NCBI GenBank assembly: GCA_910583785.1
Contig: CAJTZK010000007.1
Coordinates: 98,290 to 162,289 of the forward strand
Length of the DNA stretch: 64,000 nt
Direction of reading: 5' to 3'
From: an uncultured Oscillibacter sp.
GTDB lineage: Bacteria; Bacillota; Clostridia; Oscillospirales; Oscillospiraceae
The notes beneath the pieces were generated by a model that saw only the letters and a program-made list of their open reading frames with translations, searched no databases and was not told where the DNA came from. Below, in pieces: positions 18,206-27,272 of this stretch. How positions within the stretch are numbered: position 1 is the first letter of the stretch; each line of letters opens with the position of its first letter. Position numbers and translations under genes: made by a program.

Positions 18206-18353
18206 ATTGGTTTCCTCCATGTATAGACCGCGCCGCCCCCGCGCCTGCCCGGCAAGCCGCCGGGCAGGCAGAGCGGGCGGAAGTTCTGCTGGCCGTGTTT
18301 CCCTCCGGGAGAAGACCTTCTACGGGATGCCGCTTTGCAAAGCCGGGGGCCGT

Positions 18354-19337
18354 TCATTCCTCCAGGAGGCGCGGCGTGCGGCTGAGGTCCAGGCGAACCA
18401 GGGTTCCCTGGCCGGGGCGGGAGGAGATGGAAATGCCGTGGTTCAAGCGGTCCAGCACCTGGCGGCAGAGATAGAGCCCGATGCCGGTGGATTTTTTGTC
18501 CTCCCGGCCGTTGAAGCCGGTGAAGCCCTTCTCGAAGACCCTGGGCAGGTCCTCTGGCTGGATACCGATTCCATTGTCGGCGATGACCAGGGTGTCCCCG
18601 TCACCATAGACGCGGATAAGGCCCCCCGGAGGGGTATACTTCACCGCGTTGGACAGCAGCTGCTCCAGGACGAAGGACAGCCATTTCCCGTCGGTGAGCA
18701 CGGTCCGCCCCGTCTCCTGGAAGTCCAGGGAAATTTTTTTCAGGATAAACAGCCGGGCGTACTTCCGTACGGCCTGGCGGAGCAGGTCATCCAGGCGGCA
18801 GTTCCGGAATACGTAATCCGTGGAATCGCTGCCCAGGCGGAGATACCCCAGGACCATTTCCACATACTGCTCAATTTTCAAAAGCTCCCCCTCCAGCTCT
18901 GGCCGGGGTTCCTCCTGGAGGAGGAGCCCCATGGCGGCGATGGGGGTTTTGATCTGGTGGGCCCAGAGGGTGTAATAGTCCGTCATGTCCTGGAGGCGGT
19001 TCCGGTCTTCCAGGGCCAGGGCGGCCCGCTCCGAGGCCAGCGCCTGGAGGAGGGCCTGGTAGTCCGCTTCCAGCAGCCCCTTGGGGGGCGGCAGGGGCAG
19101 GGCCTTTTCCTGGATTTGGACCAGCAGTCCTTTCAGCTCCCGGTGCCGCCGGAGGAACTGGAAGTAGCCCAGGGTGAACAGCGCCAGCCCCAGGGCAAAG
19201 CACAGCAAAAAGGCGTAGGCCACCGATTCCAGGGGCAGGCCGTAAAGGTAGAAGACTGTGGAACAAATGCCCAGGGACCCCGCCAGCAGGAGGAGCAGCT
19301 TCCAGTGCCGCCGGAAATACGCGCACAAAACCCTCAT
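18354..19337 (-). CDS. BceS-like sensor histidine kinase
   Basis: 327-residue membrane histidine kinase. Two N-terminal helices (about 13-35 and 38-60) are joined by a very short loop, the layout of intramembrane-sensing kinases. HisKA contains AHQIKTPIAAM (His near 126) and HATPase has all boxes: QLLSNAVKYTP, ADNGIGI and STGIGLYL. BceS-type kinases sense cell-envelope antibiotics through a partner BceAB ABC transporter. No bceAB genes are next to it here, so the sensor input is unknown. The ATG overlaps the stop of the upstream response regulator by four bases. Confidence -1.
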   Translation of the reverse strand: MRVLCAYFRRHWKLLLLLAGSLGICSTVFYLYGLPLESVAYAFLLCFALGLALFTLGYFQFLRRHRELKGLLVQIQEKALPLPPPKGLLEADYQALLQALASERAALALEDRNRLQDMTDYYTLWAHQIKTPIAAMGLLLQEEPRPELEGELLKIEQYVEMVLGYLRLGSDSTDYVFRNCRLDDLLRQAVRKYARLFILKKISLDFQETGRTVLTDGKWLSFVLEQLLSNAVKYTPPGGLIRVYGDGDTLVIADNGIGIQPEDLPRVFEKGFTGFNGREDKKSTGIGLYLCRQVLDRLNHGISISSRPGQGTLVRLDLSRTPRLLEE

Positions 19338-20017
19338 AGCGTCGCGTCCTCCACCAGGTAGCCCACGCCCTTTTTCGTGCGGATGAAGTCCGGAAGGCCC
19401 GCAGCCTCCAGTTTGCGCCGGAGGCGGTTCACGTTGACGGACAAGGTGTTCTCGTCCACAAAGCTGTCAGATTCCCAGAGGGCGGTCATCATGGCGTCCC
19501 GGCTGACGGTCTGCCCTTTCTTTTCCAGCAGCAGCTGGAGGAGCTTTCCCTCGTTTCTTGTCAGCTCCACCCGCTGCCCGCGGACGGTGACGGTACCATT
19601 GGCTGGGTTCAGTACCGCCCCGCCACAGGAGAGCAGGGCGGGAGCCGCCGCGAAATCATAAGCCCGCCGCAGCATGGCTTGGACCTTGGCGGAGAGGACC
19701 TGGAGGTCAAAGGGCTTGGCCAGGAGATCGTCCCCGCCCATTTGCATCGCCATCACCAGGTTTACGCTGTCTGACGCGGAGGTTAGGAAGAGAATGGGCG
19801 CTTTGGAGATTTTCCGGATTTCCTGGCACCAGTGGTAGCCGTTGAAAAAGGGGAGGGAGATGTCCAGCAGCACCAGCTGCGGGCCGAACTCCACGAACTC
19901 CGCCAGAACGGCGTCAAACCTCCGGGCGCAGGCCACCTGATAGCCCCAGCCCTCCAGATGCCGCGCCACGGCCCCGGCGATTACGCCGTCGTCCTCCACA
20001 ATAAAAATACGGTACAA
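19334..20017 (-). CDS. OmpR/BceR-like response regulator
   Basis: 227-residue response regulator: a receiver domain with phosphoacceptor in LLDISLP (Asp near 51) and a C-terminal winged helix ending RTKKGVGYLVED. I take TTG 20017 as start because YRIFIVEDD is the normal N-terminus of this family; an in-frame GTG at 20026 is the alternative. It is first in an operon with the kinase (ATGA overlap). It should control an envelope-stress or antimicrobial-peptide response, but no adjacent target is seen. Confidence -1.
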   Translation of the reverse strand: MYRIFIVEDDGVIAGAVARHLEGWGYQVACARRFDAVLAEFVEFGPQLVLLDISLPFFNGYHWCQEIRKISKAPILFLTSASDSVNLVMAMQMGGDDLLAKPFDLQVLSAKVQAMLRRAYDFAAAPALLSCGGAVLNPANGTVTVRGQRVELTRNEGKLLQLLLEKKGQTVSRDAMMTALWESDSFVDENTLSVNVNRLRRKLEAAGLPDFIRTKKGVGYLVEDATL

Positions 20018-20076
20018 ACCTGGCACCCCCGTCCCCACTGAAAAATCCGCCATCTCCGGCGGCACATGTTTTTTGT

Positions 20077-20105
20077 AGTATAGCATACGGAGCCCGGTAA
20101 GTCGA
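20077..20105 (-). promoter_or_regulatory. Promoter of the two-component operon
   Basis: On the minus strand, TCGACT (20100-20105), a 17-base spacer and TATACT (20077-20082). Confidence -1.
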
Positions 20106-21176
20106 GATTGATTTTTGGGTAGGCGCGCGCCTGCTGAAGGGAACGCGCTGCCGCACAAGGGGGAGGAGAGAAGGAGCGGCGCCGCATGCTGGGAAAGGGG
20201 AAAGCGGGCCTGGCGGGAGCTCCCGTCATTTCCCGGAAGGCCGCTTTTGCGTGGTACGCCCTCCCGGAACCAGGGGCCCTCTTTCCGGACAGGAAAACGG
20301 AGAGGCAGAAATATCCCGTGCCGTCCCCCGGATAGGGAAGCGGCGTGTGCCGGCCGTTTTCATTGTGGAGGGAGAGGAGATGGCGGAGGGAGTTAAAGAG
20401 AGGAACGCTCAAACGGGATGGGAAATAAAATGGAAGACGCGTAAACGGCGCCCTTTACAATCGGAGGACCCGCGGCCCGCCGCCGTGGGGAGCGTGCCGC
20501 TTGCGCACGATAGGGTGCGGGCATGGGGGCAATATCAGTAAGTCAAGGAAATTCTCCAAATTGCGGGCTGTGATAAAGTTCCGGTATTCAGCTGAAACAT
20601 AAAGAGTACGAACTTTTTTGCACACTAGTTTTTAGAATTTGTGCTTAGATTATTGACATTGCCCATAGGGGAACGTCCGCTCCGAAAATGCTCTTCTGTA
20701 AGAGCGGGCCTATGTGTCCGTCCTCCTCCCGGGGCCTGGTACTTCCGAGCATTCTCTCTATAAAAATGCGCAGTAGAGCACTCCCGGTCATAGCCGCATT
20801 TGCAGCCGTGCGCGGCAAAAAACCACCGTAGAACTTTCCATTGAACTGGCTTTGAATAGGAGGCGCGGACTGGCCAGGGCCACCCAGGGCCTTAAACCCA
20901 GTGGTTTTCACCGGATACCCGGCGCCGCAGCCAGGACCGTGCGTTCTGCACAGAATATAAACCGCCGGGAGGCTGTAAGAAAAGCGCCGGCGGAACCTCC
21001 GGGGCTTTGCCTGCAGGAACCCTATGTGAAAGAAAGGCCCATGGCCCATAGAATACCCCGGAATCAGGGCAATTGCGCAGACTGGAAAATTTTCAAAAGA
21101 AATTTAAAAATAGGTCTTGCATTTTCTGGCGAAGTGTGCTAATCTATACAAGCTGACATGAGTGAGCACAAAGTTA
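20106..21176. other. Gene-poor interval of about 1.07 kb
   Basis: No open frame here has a convincing start, ribosome binding site or recognisable motif. The first half is GC-rich and the stretch around 20560-20660 is AT-rich. A degenerate copy of the intergenic repeat found near the barnase genes is visible at 20687-20725. It may be an old insertion scar. Confidence -1.
20687..20725 (+). repeat. Degenerate copy of the intergenic palindromic repeat
   Basis: ATGCTCTTCTGTAAGAGCGG followed by GCCTATGTGTCCGTCCTC resembles the hairpin half of the copies at 45399 and 46531. The conserved tail (CGCCGCGTTCCGCCTAT) is absent, so the assignment is tentative. Confidence -1.
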
Positions 21177-21252
<76 letters not shown>

Positions 21253-21253
<1 letters not shown>

Positions 21254-21302
21254 TGCGGAGTGTCCATATAGGATTTGAGTATCCTTGTGGGACACTCCGC
21301 AT
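21253..21302. repeat. Large perfect hairpin directly after tRNA-Pro
   Basis: ATGCGGAGTGTCC (21253-21265) and GGACACTCCGCAT (21290-21302) form a 13-base-pair stem around a loop holding a second small stem (GGAT...ATCC). There is no T-tract, so it is not a classical terminator. It may be an RNA-processing signal or part of the element junction. Confidence -1.
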
Positions 21303-21319
21303 TATGTTTGCTCAAAATC

Positions 21320-21737
21320 CTATACGGCGATCCGCGACCGGGAGTAGCTGACGGCTACTCCCTTTCTCATCCCCATAGTGATCTCCGCAGCCGGGATTTT
21401 CCGGCGGTCAGGGACGGAGAAAGTGCCGATACAGTTATAATAAATGGTGATATGCTGGGTGGTAACGCCGTCCTGCTTCTCCGCGTGGTACACGTCGATG
21501 TGGTCGATCAGCTCCGCCACCATGCGCTTATGTGTCTCTGTGGCGTTGGTGTAGCGCCGGACCGTTTCAAGGAACGTGTCAATGTCCATCCGCTGGCCCT
21601 CGCTCTTTTTCAGTTCCAGACGCAGCACCTTGATCCGCTTGGCGTTCTCCCCCCTGCTCCTGTTCGTACCGCTGGGACATTTTCGCAAACCAGGCATCGC
21701 TGATTTTCTGGCTCACGTTGTCCTCATACAACTTTTG
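21320..21737 (-). pseudogene. C-terminal remnant of a large serine recombinase (TnpX-like)
   Basis: The minus strand reads KLYEDNVSQKISDAWF, then AKMSQRYEQEQG, a hallmark of large serine recombinases of conjugative transposons. After a one-base slip at the C6 run 21649-21654 it continues ENAKRIKVLRLELKKSEGQR and a DUF4368-like tail (ELIDHIDVYHAEKQD, IYYNCIGTF). The catalytic N-terminus is missing; an in-frame stop and unrelated sequence follow upstream of 21737. Confidence -1.
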
Positions 21738-21809
21738 TCAAGGGTAAATTTCAAAGTACAAACCACCTGCTCAAATTATGGCAGGTGGCTTGCATTTCGT
21801 ATTTTCCAA

Positions 21810-24378
21810 TCAGATTTTACTTTTCTGAAAATTTTTCAACATCGCTGCCTGCGCCCGGGTTGCCAATCCCTGTGGGGCTAACTGTCCATCGCCATAGCCA
21901 CCCATGACGCCGTTCTCCGCCGCCCAGCGCAGGGCCTCCAGCGCGTAGCCGCTGGCCTTGTCCGCGTCGGTGAAGAGCAGCTCTTTATCAGTGGCAGCGG
22001 GGCTTCCGGCGTACCGCCAGAGCATGACGGCCAACTGCTCACGGGTAATGTTGTCGTTGGGACCGAAGGTCCCGTTTCCGTAGCCGCCCACAATACTCTG
22101 GCTGGTGGTCCAGCGGACAGCCTCGGTGTACCATGCGCCGGTCGCCACATCGTCATATTGCAGCAGGTAATTGACCACCGACCTGCTCTCTTTGTTAAAG
22201 AGGATCTATGCAAATTGGGCGCGGGCGAGCGTATCATTCGGCCCGAACAGGTTCCCGCCATAGCCGCCCATCAGCTTGTTCCGCAGCACATAGTCCACCG
22301 CCTCATGATACCATGTGCCTACGTCCCCCAGGCCGGTGAACCCATAAGAAGGACAATCCGCGCCCCCGTCACTGCCGGGCGCACCGTCGGGGCGCGCATG
22401 GCGGCAGTTGCGGCAAGCGGTGCTGCCGTGGGCGTAGTAGTAGGGGCTACGCCCGTCTTCGCGGTGCAGCCCTCAAAGGTGCAGGCGTGGTAGTGGGTAT
22501 CCCCGCCGCCGTCTGTCCAGCCGTTTGACCAGATGTGGTTTTTATGGATGGTCAGGGGGCCGCTGTAGACTTTGTCGTTCGCTGTGTCTCACAGGTCGAT
22601 TGCGGTTCCGTTCACTCTCGGCTCACAGTTTTCGGGCCAATAGTCCGCAGAGAGGTTGATAACCGCCCTGGGGCCGGTATTTCCTTCGCTGTCTTTGGGG
22701 AACCCATCCGCATTTATAGCACCCACTTTGATATTATAGTTGGAACAGTCGGCGGAGAAGCGGCCATTGCCTGTAACGGAAAACAAATTGTTGTATTTTT
22801 CGTCACCATTCCTGGGCATACCGCTGAGCAGCACACCTTCTGTCCCCGAAACATTCAACACCCCGGTATCGCCTATGGCGACACTTCCAGCATGTATAAC
22901 CACTCCAAAGCCCGCCGTCGCGGTCAAGTTCCCGTTTACGGTTATAATGGAGTTTACCCCGCCGCTTGCGCCGATGTAGATTCCGCTGTTGGCGGCGACG
23001 CTGGCTCCCGCGTCTACGGTAAGGGAATTATAGTCGCCCCCCCGGCAATGTTGACCTGTTCGGTAATGGTCAGCGGGCCCGGGCCGGAGAAGGACAGCTC
23101 TGTTTTCTGCGGACCGCTGCTGGGAGACAGCGTTTCGATGGTGCTCTCTCCCTCCGTCACGATGGTCACGGCGGTGTCGGGGAGGGTCAACGTATCCGCG
23201 TTGAAGCCCGGGGCCAGGGGGAGGGTTGCGCTGGTGATTACAGTGTTGCCGTCAACGTCCGCCCCCTTCGTCACTTCCCATTTGTAGCCCTGGTCGTCCC
23301 AGTTGGCGGTATCCGAATCAGAGGCGCCGCTCAAATTCAGCGCTCCGCTTGTCCCCGCAGGGGGGAACACCTTTGCTCCGAGGTTCGTTACCGCGTTTTC
23401 GCCCTTCAGCTCCAGCTGGACAGAATCGGCTTGCTGAATATTGAGCGTCCCGTCGTAGGAAGCCCTGTCCAGGGTCAGCTTGGCGGGGTGCCCTCCGCCC
23501 CGGGCGTGTAGAGCGCCCAGCCCTCTCCGGCCCTGTAGGCAGTGGGGGCGGTAACGCTGGAGCTTAATAATGGGCGCCGGGAAAAAGCTCCCTGTCGTCG
23601 GCCCAGACTGTGTGGTCCGGCATCATGAGTCCCTCCGTCTTTATTTGAGCGCCTGTATTATAGTCGTATTTTCCATATACTCCTAAAGAAATGGGGCGGT
23701 CAATTGTGATTCTGTTGATGGTGTTTGACAGCTCTGTGTCGATATTGGAGTAAATCCGCACTTGGTCGCATTCTTTCACATCCAGACTTTGGAACACGAG
23801 AGGCTCGCCGGAAATAATGGCCATCCAGGCCTTTTCCACTGCCAGGCCTCCGCTTACCGCGTTGGCATTTTAGGACTGGATCGTAATTTGGTTATCCTTG
23901 GACGGTTCGGTAAATCGAATCGCGCCCCGTCTACAGCGGGCTGATCACCGCTCTGAACCCGGAAGGTCATATTTTTCCTCACGGTCAGGGTATGCCCGTT
24001 CAGGGAGAGCGCCGGGCCGCTGTCTCCCGTCCAGTTCAGTCATGAGAACCCGTCGCTCCGTGTATCGACCACTTCCAGATTGGCGCTGAGGGCCATCGTA
24101 CCTTCTATATTTACATGTCCCTCGCCATGGACGCCCCCGGCGTAGGTCAGATATGCTTTGCCTGTCGGCGCATCGTCCCGCTCTGTTACGCCTCCGCTGG
24201 CTCCGCTGGGGATATCGTTGATTAGATAATATTTCCCGGCCGCCAGGGCGACCGATTGGCCGTCATTGTCCGTGATGGTGACCAGGCCGTCCTCCCCCTC
24301 CGCGGCCCGCGCCATCCCCGGCAGGAGGCTCAGGCACAGGGCCAGGGCGGTGATCATACTCAAAATTCTGTGTTTCAT
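21810..24378 (-). pseudogene. Broken SLH-domain surface protein gene
   Basis: It starts normally at ATG 24378 with GGAGGG upstream and a signal peptide (MKHRILSMITALALCLSLLPG). The frame is interrupted by TGA at 24040-24042, TAA at 23870-23872, frameshifts in the 22.5-23.6 kb interval, and TAG at 22206-22208 inside the first SLH repeat. The C-terminus carries SLH repeats (GGYGNGTFGPNDNITREQLA, GGYGDGQLAPQGLATRAQAA). The middle is Thr/Gly-rich beta-type sequence. The intact ancestor would have been about 850 residues. Confidence -1.
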
Positions 24379-24491
24379 AAAAATCCCTCCTGTGTTTCGC
24401 ATAAGGTACACTTTATCCGCAACCAAATATCGCGCCTGAATCGCGCCTGTTGAGGGCGTTTATTTATTGCCCATTTCCCTGATTTGCGGCT

Positions 24492-24826
24492 GCGGAGAGA
24501 GCGTACTTCCTGAACGCCGTGACCGTGGCCGACCTGATGGCCCTGGCGGAGTCCTCTGGCGAACCCGCCGCCCCGGAACCCCCGCTGGAGACTGAACCGG
24601 AACCCACCACCGCCCCGGAGCCGGAGCCTGTGCCGGAGAAAAAGGGCGGGGCCGCTCCTGCTGGCCTTGGCCGTGGTGGTCATCGGCGGCGGGGTGGTAC
24701 TTCAAGATTTACCGCCCCAAGCTCCAGAAAGCGGCGGAGCCGGAGGAGGACTACGGCGGCGATCCCTATGACGGCCCGGAGGGCTATGACGGCGAGGCCC
24801 CCTGGGACGAGGAGCCGGAGGAATGA
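24492..24826 (+). pseudogene. DUF4366-type conjugation membrane protein remnant
   Basis: The 3' part of a gene typical of Clostridial conjugative elements: AYFLNAVTVADLMALAE, a proline/glutamate-rich linker (EPEPTTAPEPEPVPEKK), a membrane segment (LLALAVVVIGGG) and the acidic tail YGGDPYDGPEGYDGEAPWDE. The pieces lie in different frames: one slip near 24650 and another near 24705. The N-terminal half is absent. Its TGA overlaps the next ATG (24823) as in the intact operon. Confidence -1.
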
Positions 24827-24915
24827 GCCGGGAACTGACCCGCGAGGAAAAGGCGGCCATCCGCGCCCTGGTGGTGAAGTGGTGCGCCAACTATGACCGG
24901 GAGTACGGATGCTTG
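24823..24915 (+). pseudogene. 5' fragment of the Cys-rich conjugation protein
   Basis: MSRELTREEKAAIRALVVKW and then CANYDREYGCLL is the N-terminus of a small cysteine-rich protein that normally follows DUF4366 in these elements. The coding sequence then runs into the oriT-like hairpin. Its missing second half (CYMLGKCWTSAYCHYFRESV...) is found about 110 bases later, inside mobC. Confidence -1.
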
Positions 24916-24928
24916 CTCGGTTTGGGGC

Positions 24929-24955
24929 CCCCGCGCAAATTATATTTGCGTGGGG
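24929..24955. repeat. oriT-like hairpin upstream of mobC
   Basis: CCCCGCGCAAAT (24929-24940), loop TAT, and ATTTGCGTGGGG (24944-24955) form an almost perfect 12-base-pair hairpin with one G-T pair. It lies 17 bases before the mobC start, a common place for a transfer origin. Function is inferred from position. Confidence -1.
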
Positions 24956-24972
24956 AAAGGAGGAACAACGGA

Positions 24973-25398
24973 ATGAGTGAGCTTTCGCCGCAGGCGGAAG
25001 CGAAGGATATGGAGTTTGTGACGACGAGCAAGTGCTATATGCTGGGGAAGTGCTGGACTTCGGCCTACTGCCATTACTTCCGGGAGTCCGTCCTGCCGCT
25101 GAACCCGGCGCTGGAGGCCATCCGAGGGCGTATGGAGGAAGCGGGCATCCGCAATATGAGCGCCTATATCCGAAAAATGGCCCTTAACGGCTACATCCTC
25201 CATGTTGACCTTTCCCCCGTCCAGGAGCTGGTGTCTCTCCAGCGGCGGTGTGCAAACAATCTCAATCAGGTGGCGACCCATGCCAACAGCTACGGCGTGT
25301 ACCAGGAGGAGATCAAGGCTCTGCAACGGGACTATGCCCAGCTTTGGGGGCCGCTGTCTGACCTGCTCCAGAAGCTCTCCGAGGTGGTGCGCCTGTGA
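24973..25398 (+). CDS. Chimeric MobC-type relaxosome protein with inserted Cys-rich segment
   Basis: 141 residues from ATG 24973, with AAAGGAGG ten bases upstream. Residues 1-20 (MSELSPQAEAKDMEFVTTSK) and about 50-141 (AIRGRMEEAGIRNMSAYIRK, NNLNQVATHANSYGVYQ) fit a MobC accessory protein, which assists the relaxase at oriT. Between them sits CYMLGKCWTSAYCHYFRESV plus LPLNPALEA, the second half of the adjacent Cys-rich protein. The beta-strand DNA-binding part of MobC that should be there is missing, so the product is probably not functional. The frame is open across both joins; a misassembly must also be considered. Confidence -1.
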   Translation: MSELSPQAEAKDMEFVTTSKCYMLGKCWTSAYCHYFRESVLPLNPALEAIRGRMEEAGIRNMSAYIRKMALNGYILHVDLSPVQELVSLQRRCANNLNQVATHANSYGVYQEEIKALQRDYAQLWGPLSDLLQKLSEVVRL

Positions 25399-25459
25399 CA
25401 GCAGGGAGCGGCTTCGCGCCGCCCCCTGTTGTCAACTTGATTTTCCCCAATATTATGTG

Positions 25460-25909
25460 CTACTCTATAGCCTTTTTGCTCAAACGATGAGTCTCTGTAT
25501 TTGCTGTAAGAATTCCACTTATATTAACTATTTCATCATGTTCTAATGTTCCAAATAAAAAGAACAAAGTAATACCAATTTTTCTTATAACTCTCTCCAG
25601 CCACTTAAACTTATACTTTCTAATGTTCGTTCTTTTGAAAAAATATTTTTGCGAAATAAAGCGATATTCAACCTTTGCCATTTGACCTTTGTTTATATAT
25701 ATTCTCTTACTATACGAAGGCATTGAGGTAACATCTGATTTAATTTCTATTACTGCGGAAGTTTCTGTTTGTTCGATAATTTTCATATTGTTAGACATCT
25801 GGATTGTTGGTAAGAGCATTTTAGCTGAAGGTTGAGCTTGAAAATCAAGGGTAATGGTTAGTGGATAGGAGGGTGCTGAAATGTGTCTATTAGAAATATT
25901 TTCACTCAT
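25460..25909 (-). CDS. AT-rich cargo gene B, unknown
   Basis: 149 residues, no family recognised. The first 100 residues are mixed beta-type sequence; a hydrophobic stretch (IGITLFFLFGTL) near 120-131 is the only candidate membrane contact. Base composition is far below the local average in GC. It follows gene A by five bases, and its ribosome binding site (GGAGGTG) lies inside the last codons of gene A, so the two are translationally linked. This gene and gene A together sit between mobC and the relaxase of the decayed element, a typical cargo position. Function cannot be stated. Confidence -1.
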   Translation of the reverse strand: MSENISNRHISAPSYPLTITLDFQAQPSAKMLLPTIQMSNNMKIIEQTETSAVIEIKSDVTSMPSYSKRIYINKGQMAKVEYRFISQKYFFKRTNIRKYKFKWLERVIRKIGITLFFLFGTLEHDEIVNISGILTANTETHRLSKKAIE

Positions 25910-25914
25910 CTCAA

Positions 25915-27153
25915 CTACACCTCCAATTCATTTTTATTATTACAACAAAAAACTCTCTCGAAATACTGCTGCATGCTTTGAAGAGCTTTTTCCACACTTG
26001 AGTCTATGCGTATAGAGTTGTCCTTGTTTCGGAGTGAAATAAGTACTATATAGCCTTTTTGATTGCTTTCATAATAAAGGGTACAATAAAACCTTCCTTT
26101 TTTGTCACCATCCCGTTTATAACAAAATATATAGGGAAGATTTTTAAGCAAAATAGCGCCCAATATACCTGTACGTTTTAATGTAAATAATGCTCTTTCA
26201 ATTTCTGGCTCTAATCCTAACGAATTTTCTTTTAACCCGATAAAAGATGAAGAGTTCTCAAGACCCGGAAACATTGAGAGGTATGCTAAAAGAAGTCGCG
26301 CAAGGCAACAATCATTTATAGAGACCTTGTCACTTGAAGGAATTTTCTGTAAAGAATCTTTGAGAACTTCTATTTTCTGGGTTATGGTATTTTCTAGTAG
26401 TGCTTTTAATGCTTCTTGTTCCTCCCAATTCGCTGTTCCATTAACAAACTTATTATATTGCTCTAAAATTGCTGAAAATTGCACAAAATCATCAGAATTA
26501 ATTGAAAGCATCATAGATAAAAGTGCATTGATTTCAACACCTTCTTTTGCGCTTCCAAATATGTAGTCAACTTTAAATGTCGTATATTCATTATGATTTT
26601 CTTTTGTGGAAGAGTAAAGTTGAATACTTTCTATAGCAGGATGACATTTTTTTATATGTTTACGTATATAGCTACATACACGCTTTTCAATGTTAGAAAC
26701 TGTAGAAATATCTTCATCGGTTGAGGATCGGAGTAACGACAGCCTCTTTTTTAAGTAAATTATATACAATAGTACTATTTCTAAAAAACATACAGAGATA
26801 GCAGTGACCCAAAAATCTGGCGAAGAAGACTTTAGTAATAATCTTAAAATAAAAATATATATAAAAGTTATGGCAGGAATTAGGCATTTGCCTGCTACTG
26901 GTATTTCAACTTTTACAATTAATATTGTTAGGGCAGGTAAAAGTATAGAAGTAGCGAGAGTTACCAGCGTCATGGAGGATTTACCCACATCGACTATAAC
27001 ATTGATTAAACCTTCATTGTTAACATCAGAACTCTCATCATAAGCGCCAGATGTTGAGTCGCATATATCAGATGTATGAGCATTAGTTGAAAAGCCAGAT
27101 AAAGTTAACAGGCATAATAAAAACAATATAAGTTGAATTGCTTTTAATTTCAC
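25915..27153 (-). CDS. AT-rich cargo gene A, multi-pass membrane protein, unknown
   Basis: 412 residues from GTG 27153. It has an N-terminal signal-like helix (MKLKAIQLILFLLCLLTLSG), a Ser/Asp-rich outer segment to about residue 50, three membrane helices (about 58-82, 88-108 and 115-135), then a cytoplasmic region of about 275 residues with no motif that I recognise. The GC content is much lower than in flanking genes, which indicates transfer from an AT-rich donor. It has its own promoter (27186-27213) and forms a two-gene operon with gene B. The layout of membrane sensor plus small partner would fit a defence, immunity or signalling cargo, but that is only inference. Confidence -1.
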   Translation of the reverse strand: MKLKAIQLILFLLCLLTLSGFSTNAHTSDICDSTSGAYDESSDVNNEGLINVIVDVGKSSMTLVTLATSILLPALTILIVKVEIPVAGKCLIPAITFIYIFILRLLLKSSSPDFWVTAISVCFLEIVLLYIIYLKKRLSLLRSSTDEDISTVSNIEKRVCSYIRKHIKKCHPAIESIQLYSSTKENHNEYTTFKVDYIFGSAKEGVEINALLSMMLSINSDDFVQFSAILEQYNKFVNGTANWEEQEALKALLENTITQKIEVLKDSLQKIPSSDKVSINDCCLARLLLAYLSMFPGLENSSSFIGLKENSLGLEPEIERALFTLKRTGILGAILLKNLPYIFCYKRDGDKKGRFYCTLYYESNQKGYIVLISLRNKDNSIRIDSSVEKALQSMQQYFERVFCCNNKNELEV

Positions 27154-27185
27154 TATTATCCCACATAAATTCTTTCTATATTATG

Positions 27186-27213
27186 ATTATAACATAATTG
27201 CCGAAAAACGCAA
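27186..27213 (-). promoter_or_regulatory. Promoter of the AT-rich cargo operon
   Basis: On the minus strand, TTGCGT (27208-27213), a 16-base spacer and a perfect TATAAT (27186-27191), about 33 bases before the GTG start. Confidence -1.
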
Positions 27214-27272
27214 GCGGAAACACGGCATTTTTTTGCAATTAATACAACATTTCTGAGCTGAGGAGAGATATT

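Noticed and set aside
20645..21049. 134-residue open frame before tRNA-Pro
   Set aside because: No ribosome binding site, composition unlike a protein, and it overlaps a degenerate repeat.
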